A stretch of DNA of 44,275 bases, from NCBI GenBank assembly GCA_944387915.1, contig CALXGT010000060.1, positions 1 to 44,275 of the forward strand. Direction: 5' to 3'. The position numbers and the translations under genes were made by a program. Positions within the stretch are counted from its first letter, which is position 1. Each line of letters opens with the position of its first letter. A model generated the notes under the pieces. The model was not told the DNA's origin and searched no databases. It saw only the letters and a program-made list of their open reading frames with translations. The DNA comes from an uncultured Clostridia bacterium (lineage in GTDB: Bacteria; Bacillota; Clostridia; Oscillospirales; Ruminococcaceae). Of the stretch, positions 39,968 through 44,275 are shown in pieces.

Positions 39968-41572
39968 ATGACGTTAAAACGCACCATATCCCCTTTAAAA
40001 CTGATGGTAAGCTTTCTGCTTTGTTGCATGCTGTTGACGGTGACCGCGTTTGCCGCCGGCGGAAGCACCAGCTACAATAAGCTTTTAAAATCTATTGAAC
40101 CCAAAACAGAGCGTTTCGTCGTTGCAGGAGAAACCGTTACCTTGCGCGCTTTGGCGTTGGACGACACCACCGTAAAAGCCAAAGTGGATAAAACCACAAT
40201 TACTTTATCAAGAACTTTTGAGCGCAGCGGGGAATACTACTGGTACGAAGGAACCTACACCATTCCAAACGTCAGCGCAAATACCAAGGTCGGACCGATT
40301 ACCGTTACCGCGTCCCTTGGCAACCGAAGTGAAAGCATAAGCGGCGTGGGATTTACCGTCGTGGATGTAGATACCGAGGCCGAGACCCCAACTACAGCCG
40401 CCCAGGGACAGCAAGTTCAGGTCACCGCTCAATACGCTGATGTTTTTATCGATGCAGACCGGGGTGAGGATTACGCCGCGCCCTATTATTACGAGCTTCC
40501 CGCCGGAACCATCGATTATGTCAAATCCAAAAACTCCACTACATATCTTTTGGTCTCGGGGAGAAAAGTGCTGATCAGCGATGTAAAGACCCTCTCTTCT
40601 TCCGCATCCAAAGGGGATAATACCATCTCCTCTGTCGACGCTCAAAGCAAAAACGGTTACACCATCTTGACCATCGACCAAACCTGGCCGGTTCCCTTCA
40701 ATGTGGAAACCGAAACCATCAACTATAAATCTTCGAGCTCCAATACGGTAACTTCCTATAACGCCACCAAAGTGATCTTAACCTTTGATTATACCGATGG
40801 CTTTGATTTCAGCAAGATCTCCCTCCCCTCGTCGGGAATGTTCTCTTCCGCCTCGCTCTCTACCCGGATCAAAGGCGGAATTAAGCAGGCGGTGATTACC
40901 CTGACCTTGCGGCAAAATCAGTACTACGGTTGTTACTCGGAATATAACGGAAGTACCTTGACTCTCCGATTTTTAAATCCGGTCAATGACTTGAGCGGGC
41001 TTCGGGTTGTCATTGACCCGGGTCATGGACAAAACGGCGGCATCCATGTGGATGTGGGAACAAGCCGGGACGGTTACTACGAGTCGGATTTGAACCTGAA
41101 AAAGGCAAAAGCCATCCGGGACGAGCTGGAATCGAGAGGCGCTACCGTCTACATGTTGGACAGCCATAACACCGATCTAAAGGATTTGTACACCCGCGTG
41201 GATTTGGCGATTGACTGGGAGCCGCATATCTACCTTTCGGTCCACCACAACAGCACCTCCGCGGTTACTACCTCCGCCAGAGGCGTCGAAGTGTACTATA
41301 ATACCCCCTATTCCCAACCGTTAGCCAAAGCGCTGAGTCAAAGTATCTACGGCGCTTACCAGCAGATGGATTATGGCTCCGGCGCGTTAAACCGTGGAGA
41401 TAAATTCAGCGAGTTTGCCGTTACCCGTACCAAACAGTTTGTTGCGGTTTTGGTAGAATACGGATTTATGAACAATCCCAATGAATTAAGTGTTCTGGCT
41501 GACGATGATAACCTGCCTTTGTTTGCCGAAGCGACCGCTGACGCAATTGAAGCGTTTATCAGCGGAAAATAA
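39968..41572 (+). CDS. N-acetylmuramoyl-L-alanine amidase (Amidase_3) with beta-rich N-terminal region
   Basis: Exported zinc amidase cutting the bond between N-acetylmuramic acid and L-alanine in peptidoglycan. A signal peptide ending in VTAFAAGG (residues 24-31) is followed by about 300 residues of beta-rich sequence, the last part of which (about 250-340) looks AMIN-like, and the Amidase_3 domain from about 345 to the end. Its zinc and catalytic residues are visible in VVIDPGHGQNGG (His), GYYESDLNLKKAKAI (Glu), IYLSVHHNS (His) and VLVEYGFMNNPNE (Glu). ATG 39968 follows AAGGAGG. Likely cotranscribed with the GHL10 lipoprotein; a role in sporulation or germination is possible given the nearby yunB but is not shown. 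Confidence 0.92.
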   Translation: MTLKRTISPLKLMVSFLLCCMLLTVTAFAAGGSTSYNKLLKSIEPKTERFVVAGETVTLRALALDDTTVKAKVDKTTITLSRTFERSGEYYWYEGTYTIPNVSANTKVGPITVTASLGNRSESISGVGFTVVDVDTEAETPTTAAQGQQVQVTAQYADVFIDADRGEDYAAPYYYELPAGTIDYVKSKNSTTYLLVSGRKVLISDVKTLSSSASKGDNTISSVDAQSKNGYTILTIDQTWPVPFNVETETINYKSSSSNTVTSYNATKVILTFDYTDGFDFSKISLPSSGMFSSASLSTRIKGGIKQAVITLTLRQNQYYGCYSEYNGSTLTLRFLNPVNDLSGLRVVIDPGHGQNGGIHVDVGTSRDGYYESDLNLKKAKAIRDELESRGATVYMLDSHNTDLKDLYTRVDLAIDWEPHIYLSVHHNSTSAVTTSARGVEVYYNTPYSQPLAKALSQSIYGAYQQMDYGSGALNRGDKFSEFAVTRTKQFVAVLVEYGFMNNPNELSVLADDDNLPLFAEATADAIEAFISGK

Positions 41573-41574
41573 GC

Positions 41575-41603
41575 TTTACAGAATAGAAAAAATCGAGTAA
41601 AAT
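41575..41603 (+). promoter_or_regulatory. Promoter of nfnAB
   Basis: -35 TTTACA (41575-41580), 17-base spacer, -10 TAAAAT (41598-41603), starting right after the amidase stop codon. Confidence 0.7.
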
Positions 41604-41615
41604 AAAAGAAATTTT

Positions 41616-41640
41616 AGGGGCTGATCCAATGTCAGTCCCT
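41616..41640 (+). promoter_or_regulatory. Leader hairpin of nfnAB
   Basis: Stem AGGGGCTGA / TCAGTCCCT (9 bp, one G-U) with loop TCCAATG, close to the expected transcript 5' end. No T-run follows, so it is not a terminator; it may protect the 5' end or regulate. Confidence 0.45.
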
Positions 41641-41665
41641 AACCCATGTCTAAGGAGGAAAAACT

Positions 41666-42517
41666 GTGTTTCAAATCGTAAAGAAAAAAGATCTGAATGC
41701 CGAAGTGGTATGGATGGATATTCTTGCCCCTGCTGTAGCAAAAAAAGCGAAAGCAGGACAGTTCATTATCTTCCGGGTAGACGAAACCGGCGAACGGGTG
41801 CCGCTAACCATTGCGGACTACGATCGGGACAAAGGAATTGTCACCATTATTTTTCAAAAAGTAGGCGCCTCTACCCAAAAACTGGCGCAAAAAAACGAAG
41901 GGGACTTTATCTTGGATTTTGTTGGACCCCTCGGTACCCCCTCCCATTTTGAAAACGTCAAAAAGGTAGCGGTGATTGGAGGCGGCGTAGGCTGCGCCAT
42001 CGCCTATCCCCAAGCCAAAGCGCTTCATAACGCCGGTGTTTGCGTCCATATGATTGCCGGATTCCGCAATAAGGAAATTGTAATCTTAAAAGAGGAAATG
42101 GAGCAGGTCTCCGACCGGTTCTTTCTCGCGACCGACGACGGCAGCGCCGGACAGAAAGGCTTTGTCACCGACGTTTTGAAATCCCTCTTGGAGCAAGGAG
42201 AGCAGTACGACCTGGTGGTGGCGATTGGGCCGGTGCCCATGATGAAATTTGTCTCCCTTTTGACCAAGGAGTATAACGTCCCCACCGTCGTCAGCATGAA
42301 TCCCATTATGGTGGACGGCACCGGTATGTGCGGCGGCTGCCGGGTTACCGTGGACGGAAAAGTAAAATTTGCCTGCGTCGACGGCCCCGATTTTGACGGG
42401 CATAAAGTGGATTTCGACGAGTTGATTCGCCGAAATAATTTCTACCGGGAACAGGAAACTCGCGCCAGAGAAACCGGATGCCGGTTACTTGCAATGCAAC
42501 CCGAAAAAGGAGAATGA
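41666..42517 (+). CDS. nfnA: NfnA: FAD/[2Fe-2S] subunit of electron-bifurcating ferredoxin:NADP+ oxidoreductase
   Basis: A 283-residue flavoprotein of the ferredoxin-reductase/PyrK-like family. FAD-binding RVPLTIADYD (44-53), NAD-binding VAVIGGGVGCAIAY (101-114) and the [2Fe-2S] region DGTGMCGGCRV with C222, C225 and C237 are present; only three cysteines are seen, and D217 in the same motif is a plausible fourth ligand, as reported for NfnA-type enzymes. It binds NAD(H) and reduced ferredoxin and passes electrons to NfnB. Translation starts at GTG 41666 after AAGGAGG. The alternative name is sulfide dehydrogenase/glutamate synthase-associated small subunit; the adjacent nfnB makes the Nfn assignment the best one. 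Confidence 0.9.
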   Translation: MFQIVKKKDLNAEVVWMDILAPAVAKKAKAGQFIIFRVDETGERVPLTIADYDRDKGIVTIIFQKVGASTQKLAQKNEGDFILDFVGPLGTPSHFENVKKVAVIGGGVGCAIAYPQAKALHNAGVCVHMIAGFRNKEIVILKEEMEQVSDRFFLATDDGSAGQKGFVTDVLKSLLEQGEQYDLVVAIGPVPMMKFVSLLTKEYNVPTVVSMNPIMVDGTGMCGGCRVTVDGKVKFACVDGPDFDGHKVDFDELIRRNNFYREQETRARETGCRLLAMQPEKGE

Positions 42518-42522
42518 TGATC

Positions 42523-43914
42523 ATGCCGAATATGCAGATGAACAAGACCCCTATGCCGGAGCAGGACGGCAAAGTTCGCGCCAGAAATTTCAAAGAGGTC
42601 GCCTTGGGTTATACCGCGGATATGGCGGTAGAGGAAGCGAAGCGGTGCTTACACTGTAAAAACAGCCCCTGCGTTTCGGGATGCCCCGTCAATGTCAACA
42701 TCCCCACCTTCCTTGCCCAGGTTGCCGAGGGCGACTTTGAAGCCGCCTACCAAACCATTACATCCACAAACTCTCTCCCCGCTGTTTGCGGAAGAGTCTG
42801 CCCCCAGGAAAACCAATGCGAGGGAAAATGCGTCCGGGGCATTAAGGGCGAATCGGTGGGAATCGGCCGAATCGAACGGTTTGTCGCCGACTACCATATG
42901 CAAAACGAAACGGAAACAAAAATTTCCCGACCCGAAAGCAACGGCCACAAGGTCGCTGTGGTGGGAAGCGGTCCCGCCGGATTAACCTGCGCCGGAGATT
43001 TGGCGAAAATGGGCTATGATGTTACCATCTACGAAGCCTTCCATAAAGCCGGCGGCGTTTTGGTATACGGCATTCCGGAATTTCGTCTTCCCAAAGCCAT
43101 TGTGCAAAAGGAAATTGACTCCCTTACCACTTTGGGCGTTCATTTGGAAACGGATATGGTTATCGGCAGAGTCCTTTCCATTGACGAGTTGTTTACTTTA
43201 GGCTACGAGGCGGTCTTTATCGGCTCCGGAGCCGGACTTCCCCGCTTTATGAACATTCCCGGAGAAAACCTCTTAGGCGTTTATTCCGCGAACGAATTTT
43301 TAACCCGGATCAATTTGATGAAAGCTTACGACGCAAATTACGATACACCCGTTCAATACGCGAAGAAGGTCGCCGTCGTCGGAGGCGGAAACGTAGCTAT
43401 GGACGCCGCCCGCTGCGCGATGCGGCTGGGCGCCGAGGAAGTCTCGATCATTTACCGCCGCTCCGAAGCGGAAATGCCCGCTCGGTTGGAAGAGATCCAC
43501 CACGCCAAAGAGGAAGGGATCATTTTCCGTTTCCTCACTAACCCCAAATCGGTATTGGGCGATGAAAACGGAAAGGTCTCCGGGATCGAATGCGTGGAGA
43601 TGGAGCTGGGAGAACCGGACGAAAGCGGCCGCCGCAGCCCCATCGAAAAGGAAGGCTCCGAATTCGTACTTCCGGTGGACTCGGTAATCATGGCCATCGG
43701 TACCTCTCCCAATCCCCTGATCCGCTCTACTACCGAGGGATTGGAGGCGAACCGCCGGGGATGTCTGGTCGTCAACGAAGATATGCTCACCAGTAAAGAA
43801 GGCGTTTACGCGGGAGGCGACGCGGTAACGGGCGCCGCTACCGTCATTTTGGCGATGGGAGCCGGGAAAACCGCCGCTGCTTCTATTGACGCCTATATTA
43901 AGAATAAATCGTAA
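42523..43914 (+). CDS. nfnB: NfnB: NADPH-linked, bifurcating flavin subunit (GltD/GltA-like)
   Basis: A 463-residue flavoprotein resembling the glutamate synthase small chain. The N-terminal domain has eight cysteines for two 4Fe-4S clusters: C42, C45, C50, C54 and C89, C93, C99, C103. Then the FAD motif VAVVGSGPAGLTCAGDLA, the NADPH motif VAVVGGGNVAMDAARCAMRL and a C-terminal VYAGGDAVTGAATVILAMGA. With NfnA it should couple NADH and reduced ferredoxin to two NADP+, providing NADPH for biosynthesis. No glutamate synthase large subunit is adjacent. The start ATG 42523 gives the usual MPNMxMxKxPMPEQ beginning; ATGs at 42514 and 42517 are alternatives. Its gene is 5 bases after nfnA. Confidence 0.93.
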   Translation: MPNMQMNKTPMPEQDGKVRARNFKEVALGYTADMAVEEAKRCLHCKNSPCVSGCPVNVNIPTFLAQVAEGDFEAAYQTITSTNSLPAVCGRVCPQENQCEGKCVRGIKGESVGIGRIERFVADYHMQNETETKISRPESNGHKVAVVGSGPAGLTCAGDLAKMGYDVTIYEAFHKAGGVLVYGIPEFRLPKAIVQKEIDSLTTLGVHLETDMVIGRVLSIDELFTLGYEAVFIGSGAGLPRFMNIPGENLLGVYSANEFLTRINLMKAYDANYDTPVQYAKKVAVVGGGNVAMDAARCAMRLGAEEVSIIYRRSEAEMPARLEEIHHAKEEGIIFRFLTNPKSVLGDENGKVSGIECVEMELGEPDESGRRSPIEKEGSEFVLPVDSVIMAIGTSPNPLIRSTTEGLEANRRGCLVVNEDMLTSKEGVYAGGDAVTGAATVILAMGAGKTAAASIDAYIKNKS

Positions 43915-43929
43915 ATTTTCCGGAATATC

Positions 43930-43958
43930 TTGCCAAACGCCGGAATGTCAGGTATAAT
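43930..43958 (+). promoter_or_regulatory. Promoter of yajC
   Basis: -35 TTGCCA (43930-43935), 17-base spacer, consensus -10 TATAAT (43953-43958). The short leader contains a 6-bp hairpin GTCCGG/CCGGAC (43967-43982). Confidence 0.7.
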
Positions 43959-44022
43959 GTCTTTATGTCCGGATACCCGGACCACGGGAATACCCCGATA
44001 AGGATATGGAGGTCAAAACAGC

Positions 44023-44275
44023 ATGGAATTATTGATCCAGATCGTCCCTCTTTTGCTGATCGTCGTCGTAATGTACTTTCTATTGCTTCGCCCTCAGAAA
44101 AAGCGGGAAAAAGAAATTCAGGAAATGAGAAATAACCTGCAAATCGGCGATGAAGTAACAACCGCCGGCGGAATTGTCGGGCGGGTGGTTTCGCTCCGAG
44201 AGGATACGCTGGTCATCGAAACCGGAAGCGATCGGGCAAAGATCCGCATTAAACGGTGGGCTGTCCAGGGAAATG
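44023..44275 (+). CDS. yajC: Preprotein translocase subunit YajC (3' end cut by the window)
   Basis: Accessory membrane component of the Sec translocase that associates with SecDF. The visible 84 residues show one N-terminal membrane helix (LLIQIVPLLLIVVVMYFLLL), the invariant RPQKKREKEIQEMRNNLQIG stretch and then DEVTTAGGIVGRVVSLREDT, which is the YajC signature. ATG 44023 is preceded by TGGAGGT. The open frame runs off the window edge without a stop, so the C-terminus is not seen. Own promoter at 43930-43958. secD/secF or tgt often lie next to this gene and could follow off-window. Confidence 0.93.
   Translation, partial: MELLIQIVPLLLIVVVMYFLLLRPQKKREKEIQEMRNNLQIGDEVTTAGGIVGRVVSLREDTLVIETGSDRAKIRIKRWAVQGN

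Noticed and set aside
1-44275. Mobile elements, prophage, CRISPR arrays, tRNA or rRNA genes
   Set aside because: No transposase or integrase-like protein, regularly spaced repeats or tRNA T-loop/acceptor pattern was seen on either strand.

Overview
The window looks like chromosome from a low-to-mid GC, endospore-forming, anaerobic Clostridia-type Firmicute. Sporulation genes (a SipL-like DUF3794/LysM protein, spoIVA, yunB), the c-di-AMP pair cdaA-cdaR, electron-bifurcating nfnAB, a Na+-pump decarboxylase beta subunit and a ferredoxin-type aldo/keto reductase all point that way. Consensus sigma-A promoters with 17-bp spacers and strong Shine-Dalgarno (SD) sites are frequent. Several genes appear to start at TTG (spoIVA, MATE, TPM protein, GNAT, LysR) and nfnA at GTG. 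No insertion sequence, prophage, CRISPR array, tRNA or rRNA was found; this is mostly housekeeping and envelope DNA with a few accessory modules. Genus-level identity cannot be read from the sequence.

Left part (1-7300, mainly minus strand): rpsO with its promoter, and at the extreme left edge a hairpin that buries the SD of the next gene downstream (probably pnp, off-window). Then comes an operon reading leftwards: cdaA, cdaR, a COG2509-type FAD protein and an oligopeptide-binding lipoprotein. Between cdaR and the FAD gene lie three complementary RNA segments that can form either a terminator-like hairpin or an SD-masking hairpin. A fused ispDF gene follows. The ispDF/sipL divergent region carries a candidate sigma-E promoter for the sipL-spoIVA spore-coat operon.

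Middle part (10400-18350, plus strand except the LysR gene): MATE efflux plus MarR regulator; a LysR regulator divergent from a membrane protein/DUF3783 pair; GNAT plus NhaC antiporter; and a two-gene operon closely resembling the alpha and beta subunits of a C-glycoside deglycosidase.

18350-31300 (minus strand): a six-gene ABC export operon with three different lipoprotein adaptors, one FtsX-type permease and two ATPases, one of which ends in an AbrB/MazE-like domain; then an XpaC-TelA-LemA-like-TPM membrane module from a near-consensus promoter; then asnS.

31400-44275 (plus strand): OadG-like and OadB/GcdB subunits without a visible carboxyltransferase or biotin carrier; phosphohexomutase and pfkA (the latter with a perfect catabolite-response element (cre) over its promoter); an aldo/keto reductase behind a 19-bp-spacer MerR-type promoter; yunB, an unknown membrane protein, a GHL10 lipoprotein and an amidase (spore/cell-wall group); nfnAB; and the start of yajC, cut by the window edge.

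The most interesting points are the AbrB-tailed ABC ATPase with three adaptors, the deglycosidase-like pair, the mutually exclusive hairpins after cdaR, and the linkage of sipL to spoIVA. All family assignments come from reading the sequence; no database search was run.
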